Notes: generated from the sequence alone by a model not told the origin. A DNA stretch of 64,000 nt from Roseiarcus sp036513315 (GCA_036513315.1 DATBZF010000137.1:1-64000), one strand, 5' to 3'. Positions 33,379 to 42,451 are shown, counted from the first letter of the stretch. Translations and numbers: made by a program.

Positions 33379-34782
33379 TCATGCCGCCTTTGCGATTGGT
33401 GCGCTGACGATCCCTCGGGCTTCAAGCGCACGCGCGACGCGCAACGCGAGATCCTCGCGCCATGGCGCCGCGATGATCTGTACGCCGATCGGCAATCTTT
33501 CGCCACCCGTCCAGACCGGAACGCTGGCGACCGGCAGGCCGATGAACGAAATCGGCTGGGTGAACAGCCCGAGGTTGGGCCGCACCAGCATTTCGCGCTC
33601 TCCCAGCACCATGGTCTTCTGGCCGAGCCGCGGCGCGCGGCAGGGCGTCGCCGGCGCGAGAAGCACATCGACGTCTTTGAACAACGCGGCCGCCTGGGCG
33701 CGGAACCAGCTTCGAAACTTCTGCGCCTTGACAATCCACGCTCCGGGCAGCATCGCCCCGGCGATCAGCCGATCACGAACGTCCGGATCGAAATCGGTGG
33801 CGCGTGCGCGCAGGCGGTCGAGATGAAGCGCGGCGCCTTCGGCCATGGTGATGAGATAGGCCGCGGCGCGGGCGCGCTCGGCCTCCGGCAGTTCCACCGT
33901 GCGTTCGACGCCGAGCGCCTTGGCGATTCGCGCGACCGCTTCGAAAGCCGCGGGCTCGCCGGTCTCGGCGAAATAGCCGCCAAGCGTAGCGATGCGCAGA
34001 CGGCCGATCCCCTCGTCGAGGCTCGGCGTGACGGGATGGGGCGCGACATCGGCCTGCGCCGGATCGTCTGCGTCGGCGCCGAGCATCGCGTCATAGGCGA
34101 GCGCCAGATCGGCGACCGAACGCGCCATCGGGCCGAGATGATCGAGGCTGGCGACGAATGGAAAACTGCGCGCGCGCGACAGGCGTCCATAGGTCGGCTT
34201 CAGCCCGAAAATCCCGCAGAGCGAGGAGGGCACCCGGATCGAGCCATTGGTGTCCGAGCCGAGCGCCAGCGGGACCAAGCCGCCGGCGACCGCCGTCCCC
34301 GATCCGCCGGAGGATCCGCCCGACATGTAGCGGGTGTCGTGCGGATTGCGCGAGGGACCGTCATGGATGTTTTCGCCGGTGAAATCATAGGCATATTCGC
34401 CCATATTGAGCGCGCCGACAAGAATGGCGCCTGCCGCCTGCAGGCGCTGCGTGAGCGTCGCATCGGCGGCGGCGGGCGGCAGGTCGCGATTGATTTTCGA
34501 ACCCGCGCGCGTTGGCAGTCCGGCGATGTCGAATAGGTTCTTGACGGCGAAGGGCGCGCCAGCGAGCGGACCAAGCGCCTCACCCTTGGCGCCCGCGGCG
34601 TCGATCGCATCGGCCTTGGCGAGCGCCCGCGTCGCCGTCACATCGGTGAAGGCGCCGAGGGCGCCGTTGTGCGCTTCGATGCGCGACAGCGCTGCTTGCA
34701 CCACTTCGCGCGCGCTCGTCTTGCCGCCCTTCACCGCGGCTGCGATTTCGGCGGCGGACAGATCTTCGGTCGCCAGCGTCAC
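33379..34782 (-). CDS. atzE: AtzE-type amidase (1-carboxybiuret hydrolase catalytic subunit)
   Basis: The 467-residue protein starts with GTG and overlaps atzG by 4 bases. It is an amidase-signature enzyme whose triad is visible as Lys81 in AGAPFAVKNLF, Ser157 in MSGGSSGGSG and Ser181 in GSDTNGSIRVP. In Pseudomonas sp. ADP the AtzE-AtzG complex deaminates 1-carboxybiuret to urea-1,3-dicarboxylate. The immediately upstream AtzG-like gene is the hallmark of this group as opposed to GatA. HpxY of oxalurate metabolism is a related alternative. Confidence 0.88.
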   Translation of the reverse strand: MTLATEDLSAAEIAAAVKGGKTSAREVVQAALSRIEAHNGALGAFTDVTATRALAKADAIDAAGAKGEALGPLAGAPFAVKNLFDIAGLPTRAGSKINRDLPPAAADATLTQRLQAAGAILVGALNMGEYAYDFTGENIHDGPSRNPHDTRYMSGGSSGGSGTAVAGGLVPLALGSDTNGSIRVPSSLCGIFGLKPTYGRLSRARSFPFVASLDHLGPMARSVADLALAYDAMLGADADDPAQADVAPHPVTPSLDEGIGRLRIATLGGYFAETGEPAAFEAVARIAKALGVERTVELPEAERARAAAYLITMAEGAALHLDRLRARATDFDPDVRDRLIAGAMLPGAWIVKAQKFRSWFRAQAAALFKDVDVLLAPATPCRAPRLGQKTMVLGEREMLVRPNLGLFTQPISFIGLPVASVPVWTGGERLPIGVQIIAAPWREDLALRVARALEARGIVSAPIAKAA

Positions 34783-34967
34783 GGCGTGAACACCGGCGCC
34801 GGCTCTTCATGATCGGCGATTGCGGCCCCCTCCAGCAGCGCCGCATAGCGCGCCGCGATGTCGAGATGAGTTTTCACCGCCGCCTGCGAACCATCGCCGA
34901 CGACAAGGCCGAGCAGCGGCGCCGTCGCTTCAATGAATGCGTCGGCATTGAAGATGGGTTCGGTCAT
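34779..34967 (-). CDS. atzG: AtzG/HpxX-type small subunit (DUF4089)
   Basis: The 62-residue protein is helical and Ala-rich, with ADAFIEATAPLLGLVV and QAAVKTHLDIAARYAALLEG. Length and helix pattern match AtzG, which resembles GatC and stabilises AtzE. It overlaps atzE by GTGA, consistent with a stoichiometric complex. It is first in this gene block, right after a family B repeat. Confidence 0.85.
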   Translation of the reverse strand: MTEPIFNADAFIEATAPLLGLVVGDGSQAAVKTHLDIAARYAALLEGAAIADHEEPAPVFTP

Positions 34968-34995
34968 ACGTTCCTGCTCATGTCAATCAAGCGTC

Positions 34996-35124
34996 GCGCC
35001 GCCCTCCATCCGTCATGCTCCGCATGACACCTTCTCCCCGCTGCGCGGGGCGAAGGGGTGCGCCTTTCCTTCGCCCCGCGCAGCGGGGAGAAGGTGGCGC
35101 GAAGCGCCGGATGAGGGGCGGCGC
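34996..35124. repeat. Palindromic repeat, family B copy 3
   Basis: The outer arms are GCGCCGCCCTCCATCCG and CGGATGAGGGGCGGCGC. Inside are TCATGCTCCGCATGACACC and a long hairpin with CCTTCGCCCCGCGCAGCGG on one side. It lies between the second isochorismatase-like gene and atzG, in the middle of the leftward gene train. Confidence 0.8.
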
Positions 35125-35143
35125 AAACTTCTGACAAGCTCCT

Positions 35144-35824
35144 TCACCCCAAAGCCTTGCTAAGCGCGTACAGCGGCGTCGTCCAGCCGACGATGGCGCC
35201 CTGGGCGCGGATCATGTCAAGGGCGGCCGCCTTGAATCGTGGAAAATAGCTGGCGGTCGCGTCCTCGATCAACAGGCACTCATAGCCGCGGTCATTGGCC
35301 TCGCGCATCGACGTCTGCACGCAGACCTCCGTGGTGACGCCGGCGAAGACGAGATGGGTGACGCCACGCGCGCTCAAGAGTTCGCCCGCTTCCGTCGCGT
35401 AGAACATACCCTTGCCCGGCTTGTCGATGACGATCTCGCCGGCTAAGGGCGCGCAGGCGGCGACGATCGCGTTGCCCGGCTCCCCACGCACCAGAATGCG
35501 GCCCATCGGACCGACATCGCCGATGCGCAAAGCCGGATTGCCGCGCAGCCTTTTGGCCGGCGGGCAATCGGAAAGGTCGGGCTTGTGGCTCTCGCGCGTA
35601 TGCAGGATCGGCCATTGCTTTTGCCGGAACAAGGCGATCAGCGCGGCGACGGTCGGCACGATCGCGGCGACCGGGGAAAGGTCATTGCCCAGCGTCTCGC
35701 CAAAGCCGCCGGGTTCGACAAAATCGCGCTGCATGTCGATGACGACCAGCGCGGTATGGGCGGGGTCGAGCGGGTAGGGGAAAGGGCTGGCGGGCACCTC
35801 GATCTTTTCGAGCGTTTCGCTCAT
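35144..35824 (-). CDS. Isochorismatase-like cysteine hydrolase, second copy (BiuH/TrtA type)
   Basis: The 226-residue protein has the catalytic triad Asp30 (VVIDMQRDF), Lys135 (VIDKPGKGMF) and Cys168 (GVTTEVCVQTS). The spacing equals that of biuret hydrolase (105-106 and 33). It resembles the BiuH protein encoded at 38473-39150 but is clearly diverged, for example in the N-terminus and the substrate-lid region. Relatives include biuret and triuret hydrolases and ureidoacrylate hydrolases. It starts 1 base from the stop of the ABC ATPase gene. A triuret or other ureide substrate is a reasonable guess. Confidence 0.85.
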   Translation of the reverse strand: MSETLEKIEVPASPFPYPLDPAHTALVVIDMQRDFVEPGGFGETLGNDLSPVAAIVPTVAALIALFRQKQWPILHTRESHKPDLSDCPPAKRLRGNPALRIGDVGPMGRILVRGEPGNAIVAACAPLAGEIVIDKPGKGMFYATEAGELLSARGVTHLVFAGVTTEVCVQTSMREANDRGYECLLIEDATASYFPRFKAAALDMIRAQGAIVGWTTPLYALSKALG

Positions 35825-35825
35825 C

Positions 35826-37370
35826 TCAATGGCCCGCCATATAGCGCCCGATCGTCGTGCGATCGGCGCCCGCGGCCGGCGTCAGATAGGCGACCTTGCC
35901 TTCCGAGATCACGGCGATGCGGTCAGAGAGTTCGAGAATTTCGTCGAGGTCCTCGGAGACCAGCAGCACCGCCGCGCCGCGATTGCGTTGATCCATGATC
36001 TGCGCGCGGATGTCGGCGACCGAGACGAAATCGAGGCCGAAGCACGGATTGGCGACGATCAGCACGTCGACATCGACCGAGAGTTCGCGCGCGAGAACGG
36101 CGCGCTGCACATTGCCGCCGGAGAGATCGCGGATCGGCGTATCCGGCGTCGGCGTCTTGACGTTGTAGCGCGCGATCAGGTCGCGCGCCTTGGCGCGCAT
36201 CGGCTCGGGCGACAGCCAGAATTTCATGCTGGCGATCGGCGGCTTGTCGAAGCTGCGGAACGCCATATTCTCGGCAACCGACATGGTGGGGACGGTGGCG
36301 TTCTTCAGCGGCTCCTCGGGCAGGCCGAACACTTTGAAACGATCGAAATGGTCGCGCGTCGGTTCGAAATCCTTGTCGTCGATCAGCACCTGGCCCATTT
36401 TGATCGGCCGCTGTCCGGAGAGCGCCTCGACGAGCTCGCTCTGGCCATTGCCCGAGACGCCGGCGATGCCGACGATCTCGCCCGACTTGACCTTGAGATC
36501 GAAGCCGGCGACCGCGTCGCGGCCCTCATCGTTTTCGACGAACAGGCCGGCGATTTCGAGCGAGGCGCCTTGCCTGGAGGCGTTGATGCGCGCCGCCGAT
36601 TGGCGGATCACCGCGTCGCCGATCATCATTGCCGCCATTTCCCGCGTCGTCAGCACGCCGACCTTGCCGCCGCCGATCTTGGCGCCGCGCCGCAAGACGC
36701 TGACGTCGTCGCAGAAGGCCTCGACCTCGCGGAACTTATGGCTGATCATCGCCACCGTGATTTCGCCGCGATGGGCCATGTCCCTGAGCAGGCCGAGAAT
36801 CTCATCGGCTTCTCCGGGCGTCAGCACCGAAGTCGGCTCGTCGAGAATGAGGAAGCGCTGGTTGAGATAAAGCAGTTTGAGGATTTCAAGCTTCTGTTTC
36901 TCGCCCGCCGCCAGCGAGGACACCGGCCGGTCCAGCGGCACGCGAAACGGCATCCGTTCGAGGAACGTCTCAAGCTCGCGCCGCTCCTTTCGCCAATTGA
37001 TGATCGCCGGCGCATCGGCCCGGCTGGCGACGAGGTTCTCGGCGGCGGTGAGCGACGGCACGAGGGTGAAGTGCTGGTAGACCATGCCGATGCCGAGCGC
37101 CTGCGCGTCGCGCGGATTGCGGACGGCGACCTCCTGCCCGTCGAGCTTCAACGCGCCCTTGTCGGGGATGTAGAAGCCCATGATGCATTTGACGAGCGTC
37201 GATTTGCCCGCGCCGTTCTCGCCGAGCAGGGCATGAAAGCTGCCGGCGGGCACTTTGATCGACACATCGTTCAGCGCGACCAGCGACCCGAATGTCTTGG
37301 TCATGCCGATCGTCTCGAGCGACGGTCCTTTGGTGGTGACGGCGGGGGGCAGAACTTCGGCGGCGCTCAT
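35826..37370 (-). CDS. ABC transporter ATP-binding protein, two domains (nucleoside/BMP importer type)
   Basis: The 514-residue protein has two ABC cassettes. The first has Walker A GENGAGKST and signature SSLAAGEKQKLEI; the second has a weaker nucleotide site (VSGNGQSELV in place of a Walker A) and signature LSGGNVQRAVLAREL. This double arrangement is typical of the RbsA/YufO group that works with BMP-type binding proteins. It overlaps the cyanuric acid amidohydrolase gene by ATGA. It must power the two permeases encoded at 39225-41272, from which two enzyme genes separate it. Confidence 0.95.
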   Translation of the reverse strand: MSAAEVLPPAVTTKGPSLETIGMTKTFGSLVALNDVSIKVPAGSFHALLGENGAGKSTLVKCIMGFYIPDKGALKLDGQEVAVRNPRDAQALGIGMVYQHFTLVPSLTAAENLVASRADAPAIINWRKERRELETFLERMPFRVPLDRPVSSLAAGEKQKLEILKLLYLNQRFLILDEPTSVLTPGEADEILGLLRDMAHRGEITVAMISHKFREVEAFCDDVSVLRRGAKIGGGKVGVLTTREMAAMMIGDAVIRQSAARINASRQGASLEIAGLFVENDEGRDAVAGFDLKVKSGEIVGIAGVSGNGQSELVEALSGQRPIKMGQVLIDDKDFEPTRDHFDRFKVFGLPEEPLKNATVPTMSVAENMAFRSFDKPPIASMKFWLSPEPMRAKARDLIARYNVKTPTPDTPIRDLSGGNVQRAVLARELSVDVDVLIVANPCFGLDFVSVADIRAQIMDQRNRGAAVLLVSEDLDEILELSDRIAVISEGKVAYLTPAAGADRTTIGRYMAGH

Positions 37371-38476
37371 GCGACGATCCTTGCCTCTGTGGCGATTATG
37401 GCGACCGGGCCGCCGCCGTCCGGGCCCTGATGTTCCGCGCCGCCCGAGACATAGAGCTCGGCATGGCCGACGAGGCCGGCCAGCGCCCCGGCGACGAAGC
37501 CGCGCGCGTGGCGAGTGGCGGAAATGTCGGAATCGTCGAGCATCGTGTGGCGATGGCCGCGCAGGCGCCCGGTCGAGCCCGCTTCCGCCTTGGCGAGCAA
37601 GGCGACGAGGCGCGCGCGATCAGGCGCTGGCAATTGGCCCGGCGAGGTCAGGCCGAGCGAGGCCAACGCGGCGCGGACCGGTTCGACATCGATGGAATCG
37701 CCCATCACGCCATGGGCGATGCGCAACGGGCCGCGCCAGCCCGGCGCCGCGCCAAGCACGACGATCTCATGGTCGGTCAGTTCGACGCCCGCCGAGGCTG
37801 AGGCGCGCGAGGAGAACAGCGCGAAATTGCGGCCGATCGCCTCGTCGGTCAGGCCCGCGCGCTCGATTTCGCCAAGAGCGACGCCGATGCCGAGCGCGGA
37901 AGCGGCGCGCGAGAGACTCATCGATTTCAAGGGATCGCGTGTCGCCGTCGTCGCCCCGAGCGCCTCGGCTTCGGCGATGCGGTCGAGCGTCAGCAGCGGG
38001 CACTTGATCTGGACGAAATGAACGTCGCTGGCGTCGACGATGCCGGCGTCCATCATCGCCGTCCTGACTGCGCCGGCGACGAGATCGACCTGTTCGAGCC
38101 GCCCGAGATGTTCGAAGGGCAGGGCGGCGGTGCGCGCGCGGCCGAGCGCCAGCGCGCCTTGTTCAGCCGGTCCTTCGGCATCGCGCCATTCGAACACGAC
38201 GATATGGGGCGCAAGCGCCCCTTCCGTGCCGCCGGACATGACGATGCAGACCGCCTCCGCTTCGGCGGGCGACAGATGACGCTTCAGCAGGTCTTTCAGC
38301 GCACGGCTGGCGAAGCCGCGAGTGAAGTCGTTGACGCAGCCATTGCCTTCGGTCTTGCCAAGGATCGCTACGATTCCGGGCGCTTTGATCTCGCCGCCAA
38401 CGATCATCGCCTCGAGCGGCGCGACATCGTCGGGCGCGCGCGTCGCAAGGCGATGGACGAAGGCCTGGCGCGTCAT
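37367..38476 (-). CDS. atzD: Cyanuric acid amidohydrolase / barbiturase family enzyme
   Basis: The 369-residue protein has the three-fold Lys-Ser architecture unique to this family. The first pair is Lys41 (AILGKTEGN) and Ser81 (IVMSGGTEGA). The second is Lys158 (VQIKCPLLT) and a Ser in SMSLSRAASALG. The third is a Lys in LLAKAEAGSTGRL and a Ser in YVSGGAEHQGP. It hydrolyses cyanuric acid (AtzD/TrzD) or barbituric acid. The adjacent biuret hydrolase, atzEGH and atzF genes favour cyanuric acid. It overlaps biuH and the ATPase gene by ATGA on both sides. Confidence 0.9.
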   Translation of the reverse strand: MTRQAFVHRLATRAPDDVAPLEAMIVGGEIKAPGIVAILGKTEGNGCVNDFTRGFASRALKDLLKRHLSPAEAEAVCIVMSGGTEGALAPHIVVFEWRDAEGPAEQGALALGRARTAALPFEHLGRLEQVDLVAGAVRTAMMDAGIVDASDVHFVQIKCPLLTLDRIAEAEALGATTATRDPLKSMSLSRAASALGIGVALGEIERAGLTDEAIGRNFALFSSRASASAGVELTDHEIVVLGAAPGWRGPLRIAHGVMGDSIDVEPVRAALASLGLTSPGQLPAPDRARLVALLAKAEAGSTGRLRGHRHTMLDDSDISATRHARGFVAGALAGLVGHAELYVSGGAEHQGPDGGGPVAIIATEARIVA

Positions 38477-39150
38477 GGCAGGCCTGCGATGAATGTCGCG
38501 CTGTCTATGACGGCGCCGAACACGCCGCCCTGCATTTTGATCATCTTGATCGCGGCGAGATGGTTGCCGTGGTCGGTCGCCGCGCAGCAATCCTCCAACA
38601 GCAGGCATTCGAAGCCGCGATCATTGGCTTCGCGCATCGTGGTGTGGACGCAGACGTCGGTGGTGATGCCGGTCAGCACGAGATTGTCGATGCCGCGCGT
38701 GCGCATGATCAATTCGAGATCGGTCGCGCAGAACGAACCCTTGCCGGGCTTGTCGATGATCGGCTCACCGGCCTCTGGCGCGAGTTCATCGATGATGTTC
38801 CAGCCCGGTTCGCCGCGCACCAGAATGCGCCCACAGGGGCCGGCGTCGCCGATGCCGGCGCCGATGCGCTGCGAGCGCCAGCGCTTGTTGGGCGGCAGGT
38901 CCGCCAGATCGGGGCGATGACCCTCGCGGGTGTGAAAGATGTGATAGCCCTTGGCGCGCATCGCCGCGAGCAGGCCGGCGATCGGTTTGATCGGCGCCCG
39001 GGTCAGCGCGAGGTCATAGCCCATGCTGTCGACATAGCCGCCCTTGCCGCAAAAGTCGGTCTGCATGTCGATGACGATGACGGCGGTGTTGTTGGGACGC
39101 CAGTCGCCATTATAGGGCCAGGGATAAGGATCGGCGTCAATTGTCGGCAT
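38473..39150 (-). CDS. biuH: Biuret hydrolase BiuH (isochorismatase-like)
   Basis: The 225-residue protein matches the biuret amidohydrolase of Rhizobium leguminosarum in its N-terminus (IDADPYPWPYNGDWRP), IDMQTDFCGKGGYVD, RWRSQRIGAGIGD, IDKPGKGSFCATDLEL and TTDVCVHTTMREANDRG. The triad is Asp28, Lys134 and Cys167 with exactly the spacing I recall for the characterised enzyme. It converts biuret to allophanate and ammonia. It overlaps the cyanuric acid amidohydrolase gene by ATGA, so the two steps are translationally coupled. Confidence 0.92.
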   Translation of the reverse strand: MPTIDADPYPWPYNGDWRPNNTAVIVIDMQTDFCGKGGYVDSMGYDLALTRAPIKPIAGLLAAMRAKGYHIFHTREGHRPDLADLPPNKRWRSQRIGAGIGDAGPCGRILVRGEPGWNIIDELAPEAGEPIIDKPGKGSFCATDLELIMRTRGIDNLVLTGITTDVCVHTTMREANDRGFECLLLEDCCAATDHGNHLAAIKMIKMQGGVFGAVIDSATFIAGLP

Positions 39151-39224
39151 GGTTCAAAAGCTCGCATTGGCAAGGTTGAGAAGAACGGCGCTTCCCGCGC
39201 GCTCAATTTCGCTTCGCCGCGCCA

Positions 39225-40142
39225 TCAGCGCGCCATCGACAATTCGCCCGGCATGTCGCGCGCCGAGCGCTTGGCGCTCGATGTCGCCACCATGATGATG
39301 AGCGTCAGGATGTAGGGCGCGGCGTTGAAGAAATAGTAGCCTTGCGTGACGCCCACCGATTGCAGCGCTGGGCCGATCGCGCCGGCGCCGCCGAACAGCA
39401 GCGCGGCGATGACGCAGCGCGTCGGATTCCAGCGCGCGAAAATCACCAGCGCGACCGCCATCAGCCCCTGTCCCGACGACAGGCCCTGATTCCACGAGCC
39501 GGGATAGGACAGCGAGAGGAAGGCGCCGCCGATTCCGGCGAGGAAGCCGCCGACCGTCGTCGTCAGGAAGCGCACGAGATCGACGGAAATGCCCATCGCG
39601 CGCGCCGCCGCGGCGCTGTCGCCAACGGTGCGCACCACCAGGCCCCAGCGCGTATTGCGCAGCGCCCAGGCCATCAGGATGGCGATAGCGATGCCGACGA
39701 AGAACAGGGGATTGACGTCGAGCGCGCTTTTCAGGCTGGAGCTGTCGCTCCAGCCGCCGAGCGGCAGCGAGGGGAGGCGCGGCGCGGTCGGCTGGATGTA
39801 AGGCTTGCCGAAGAAAAACGCGACGCCGGTGCCGAACAGCATCATTGCAATGCCGACGGCGACATCGTTGACTTTAGGCAATTTGCAGATCGAGCCATGC
39901 ATCGCGCCAAGCACGGAGCCGGCTACGCCCGCCGCCAGAACCCCGACCCAGGGCGAGCCGGTATGATAGGAGGCGGCATAGGCGACCATGGCGCCGAGCA
40001 CCAGCGTGCCTTCCAGCCCGAGATTGACCCGGCCCGATTTCTCGGTGAGACATTCGCCAAGCGCCACGAACATGAACGGCGTCGACACGCGGATCGCGCC
40101 GCCAAGCATGGCGATGAGGACGGTCGCGAGCCCTTCGTTCAT
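39225..40142 (-). CDS. ABC transporter permease, BMP/nucleoside type, second subunit
   Basis: The 305-residue integral membrane protein has about eight to nine helices and the family motifs EKSGRVNLGLEGTLVLGAM and DLVRFLTTTVGGFLAGIGGA (PF02653). It corresponds to the YufQ-like permease of BMP-linked importers. It overlaps the other permease gene by ATGA. The 74-base gap before biuH holds no feature. Confidence 0.93.
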   Translation of the reverse strand: MNEGLATVLIAMLGGAIRVSTPFMFVALGECLTEKSGRVNLGLEGTLVLGAMVAYAASYHTGSPWVGVLAAGVAGSVLGAMHGSICKLPKVNDVAVGIAMMLFGTGVAFFFGKPYIQPTAPRLPSLPLGGWSDSSSLKSALDVNPLFFVGIAIAILMAWALRNTRWGLVVRTVGDSAAAARAMGISVDLVRFLTTTVGGFLAGIGGAFLSLSYPGSWNQGLSSGQGLMAVALVIFARWNPTRCVIAALLFGGAGAIGPALQSVGVTQGYYFFNAAPYILTLIIMVATSSAKRSARDMPGELSMAR

Positions 40143-41272
40143 GTCCGGTCCCGCCCTTTGATGGGTTTGAAGAAGGCAAAGCGGCCATAGAGCGTTTCCG
40201 AGGTCAGGAGGACCACGAAGATCAGCCCCTGCAGCACCAGGACGGTCGCGTCGGGCAGATCCATGCGCCGCTGGATCAGGCCGCCCGATGCGACAAGGCC
40301 GCCGAAAAGAATGGCGACGGGCACGATGACCAGCGGATTATGGCGCGCCAGGAAGGAGACCAGGATGCCGGTGAAGCCATAGCCGGCGGCGAGCGAAGCA
40401 TTGGCGCGGCCCTGGATCGCCGCCACTTCAAAGAAGCCGGCGAGCCCGGCGCAGCCGCCCGCGATCATCGCGCAACTCACGATCAGCTTGCCGACCGGCA
40501 GGCCCTGCGCCAGCGCAGCGCGAAAATTGCCGCCCGTCACGCGCGCTGCGAAGCCGAAGGTCGTGCGCGTCATCAGGACATAGAGCGCGATGGCGAGGAT
40601 GACGCCCACGGCGAAGCCCCAGTGCACGTCGGTGCCGGGGATTTTACCGACCATATAGGCGTCGCCGAGCGGCTTGGTCGAGGGCTTGTTCGGGTTGCTC
40701 GCGTCGCGCAACACGCCTTCGACGAAGAAGTTCATGATGGCGATGCCGATATAGGTCAGCAGGAGCGACGAAATGGTCTCGTTGACGCCGCGCGCGTAGC
40801 GCAGATAGCCGGCGATTCCGACCCATAGCGCGCCGACGGCGATGCCGGCGACGACCATGATGAGAAGCGTCAGGAACGGCGGCGCGAAGCCGATCAGCGG
40901 CACCGCGATCGCCGCGGCGGCGAAGCCGCCGAGCACGAGGGCGCCCTCGGCGCCGATCATGATGAGGCCGATGCGGGCCGGGATAGCCACCGCGAGCGCG
41001 GTGAGGATCAGCGGTGAAGAGCGCTGCAGCGTGTTCTGGAACGAAAACGCCGTGCCGAAGCCGCCGCGCCAGACATAGGCGACGAAGTCCAGCGGCGATT
41101 TGCCGATCGCCAGGAGGAACAAAGCGAACAGCAGCGCCGCCATCAGCAGCGCGAAAGCGGGGATCGCGACATATTCGCTATTGGCGCGCAGCCGCAACGC
41201 CCAGTCCGAACCCGCGGCCGGCTTGATCGCCGCCGCGGGAATATCGCTCGCTGTCGGCGCGCCCGAACTCAT
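40139..41272 (-). CDS. ABC transporter permease, BMP/nucleoside type, first subunit
   Basis: The 377-residue protein starts at MSSGAPTASDIPAAAIKP, 8 bases from the stop of the binding protein gene. Its helices and motifs ARIGLIMIGAEGALVLGGF and GVNETISSLLLTYIGIAIM match the YufP-type permease of the PF02653 family. It pairs with the smaller permease downstream. Length is normal for the first subunit, which carries a hydrophilic N-terminal extension. Confidence 0.93.
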   Translation of the reverse strand: MSSGAPTASDIPAAAIKPAAGSDWALRLRANSEYVAIPAFALLMAALLFALFLLAIGKSPLDFVAYVWRGGFGTAFSFQNTLQRSSPLILTALAVAIPARIGLIMIGAEGALVLGGFAAAAIAVPLIGFAPPFLTLLIMVVAGIAVGALWVGIAGYLRYARGVNETISSLLLTYIGIAIMNFFVEGVLRDASNPNKPSTKPLGDAYMVGKIPGTDVHWGFAVGVILAIALYVLMTRTTFGFAARVTGGNFRAALAQGLPVGKLIVSCAMIAGGCAGLAGFFEVAAIQGRANASLAAGYGFTGILVSFLARHNPLVIVPVAILFGGLVASGGLIQRRMDLPDATVLVLQGLIFVVLLTSETLYGRFAFFKPIKGRDRT

Positions 41273-41280
41273 TCCCGCGC

Positions 41281-42396
41281 TCAGGTGATCGAGCCGACGA
41301 CGCCTTCGAGCAGATAATTCATCTGGTCGAGATAGGGGTCGAGATTGTCGTAGGCCTTGTCGATGACGATCTTGCCGGTCTTGTTGTCCTTCAGCGGGCC
41401 GACATAGATCGGCTTCTTCGCCTTCAGATCGGCGATCGCGGCGATCGCGGCCGTTTTGCCCGCGTCGCTGGCGCCCGCGCCAAACGGCGTATTCTGCACC
41501 ATATCGGCTTCGATGCCGCCGGCGGTGAAGTTCGACAAGGTCTTGCCGGCGGCGAGATCGGCCGCATAGCCCTTGTAGATCGTCTCCCACTTGTATTCGG
41601 CGCCGGTAATGAAGCCCTTGGGCGCGAGCGGCGCCTGGCTGGCGTTATGGCCGCAGCTTTTCACGCCGCGCTTTTCGGCTGTTTCGATCACCACTTTGGG
41701 AGAATCGACGTGGCAGGTAATGACGTCGCAGCCGGCGTCGACCAGCGCGCTCGCTGCTTCCGCTTCGCGCACCGGCATCGACCAGTCGCCGGTGAAGATC
41801 ACCTGCACGGTCGCGTTCGGATTGACCTTGCGCGCGCCGAGCATGAACGAATTGATGTTGCTGAGCACGCTGGCGATGGGCTTGGCGGCGACAAAGCCGA
41901 GCTTGTTCGATTTGGTCGAAAGGCCGGCGGCGACGCCGTCGACATAATGGCCCTGGTTGAGATAGCCGAAATAGCTGCCGGCGTTCTTGGGGTCCTTGTC
42001 CTTGTTCCATAGCGGCGCGGCATGGCGGAATTCAACCTTCGGATATTTCTTGGCCATATCGACGACGAAGGGCGTGTAATAGCCGAAGGACGTCGCCAGG
42101 ATCAGCCCGGCGCCGTCGAGGTTGATCATCGATTCCATCGTCTTGGCGCAGGCGTCGGTCTCGGGAACATTCTCCTCCTCGACCACTTTGACTCCCGGCA
42201 CCGCCTTGAGCGCCTGGGCCGCGACCGCATGCGCCTGGTTCCAGCCGAAGTCGTCACGCGCGCCGACATAGACGATGCCGACAGTGAGGTCGGCCGCAAA
42301 AGCGCGCGTCGCGCCCGCCAGGCTCAACGCAAGGCCGGCCGTTCCGGCGGCTGTGGTCTGCAAAAATGCGCGACGGGAAAAATCCGCTGATGACAT
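41281..42396 (-). CDS. BMP-family ABC transporter substrate-binding protein, Tat-exported
   Basis: The 371-residue protein has a twin-arginine signal (SRRAFLQTTAAGTAGLALS, residues 7-25) and is cut near AFAADLTVG. The mature part is a BMP/PnrA-type lipoprotein-like binding fold: VGIVYVGARDDFGWNQAH, GLILATSFGY and CHVDSPKVVIETAEKRGV. BMP proteins of this group bind purines, nucleosides or related heterocycles. The operon suggests cyanuric acid, biuret or a related ureide as ligand. It is the first gene after a sigma-54-type promoter. Confidence 0.93.
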   Translation of the reverse strand: MSSADFSRRAFLQTTAAGTAGLALSLAGATRAFAADLTVGIVYVGARDDFGWNQAHAVAAQALKAVPGVKVVEEENVPETDACAKTMESMINLDGAGLILATSFGYYTPFVVDMAKKYPKVEFRHAAPLWNKDKDPKNAGSYFGYLNQGHYVDGVAAGLSTKSNKLGFVAAKPIASVLSNINSFMLGARKVNPNATVQVIFTGDWSMPVREAEAASALVDAGCDVITCHVDSPKVVIETAEKRGVKSCGHNASQAPLAPKGFITGAEYKWETIYKGYAADLAAGKTLSNFTAGGIEADMVQNTPFGAGASDAGKTAAIAAIADLKAKKPIYVGPLKDNKTGKIVIDKAYDNLDPYLDQMNYLLEGVVGSIT

Positions 42397-42419
42397 AGGT
42401 CGTCCTCACTCGATAGAAA

Positions 42420-42439
42420 GCGCGCGCTGATGCGCGCGC
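42420..42439 (-). promoter_or_regulatory. Perfect GC hairpin in the leader of the binding-protein mRNA
   Basis: GCGCGCGC, a four-base loop and GCGCGCGC form an 8-bp stem 24 bases before the ATG at 42396 and just after the expected start of transcription. It could affect translation or mRNA stability. Confidence 0.5.
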
Positions 42440-42451
42440 CCGCCGGAAGGA

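Noticed and set aside
32986..34536. Open frame of 516 codons on the plus strand
   Set aside because: It lies opposite atzE and the cycloligase-like gene, whose catalytic residues and overlaps are clear.
33379..34782. Glutamyl-tRNA amidotransferase subunit GatA
   Set aside because: The amidase triad is shared, but the overlapping DUF4089-type small gene and the atzH neighbour point to AtzE/HpxY, and no gatB is near.
35829..37430. Open frame of 533 codons on the plus strand
   Set aside because: It is antisense to the ABC ATPase gene, rich in Arg/Asp/His as expected from GC-rich codon shadows, with no motif; the ATPase frame has all ABC motifs.
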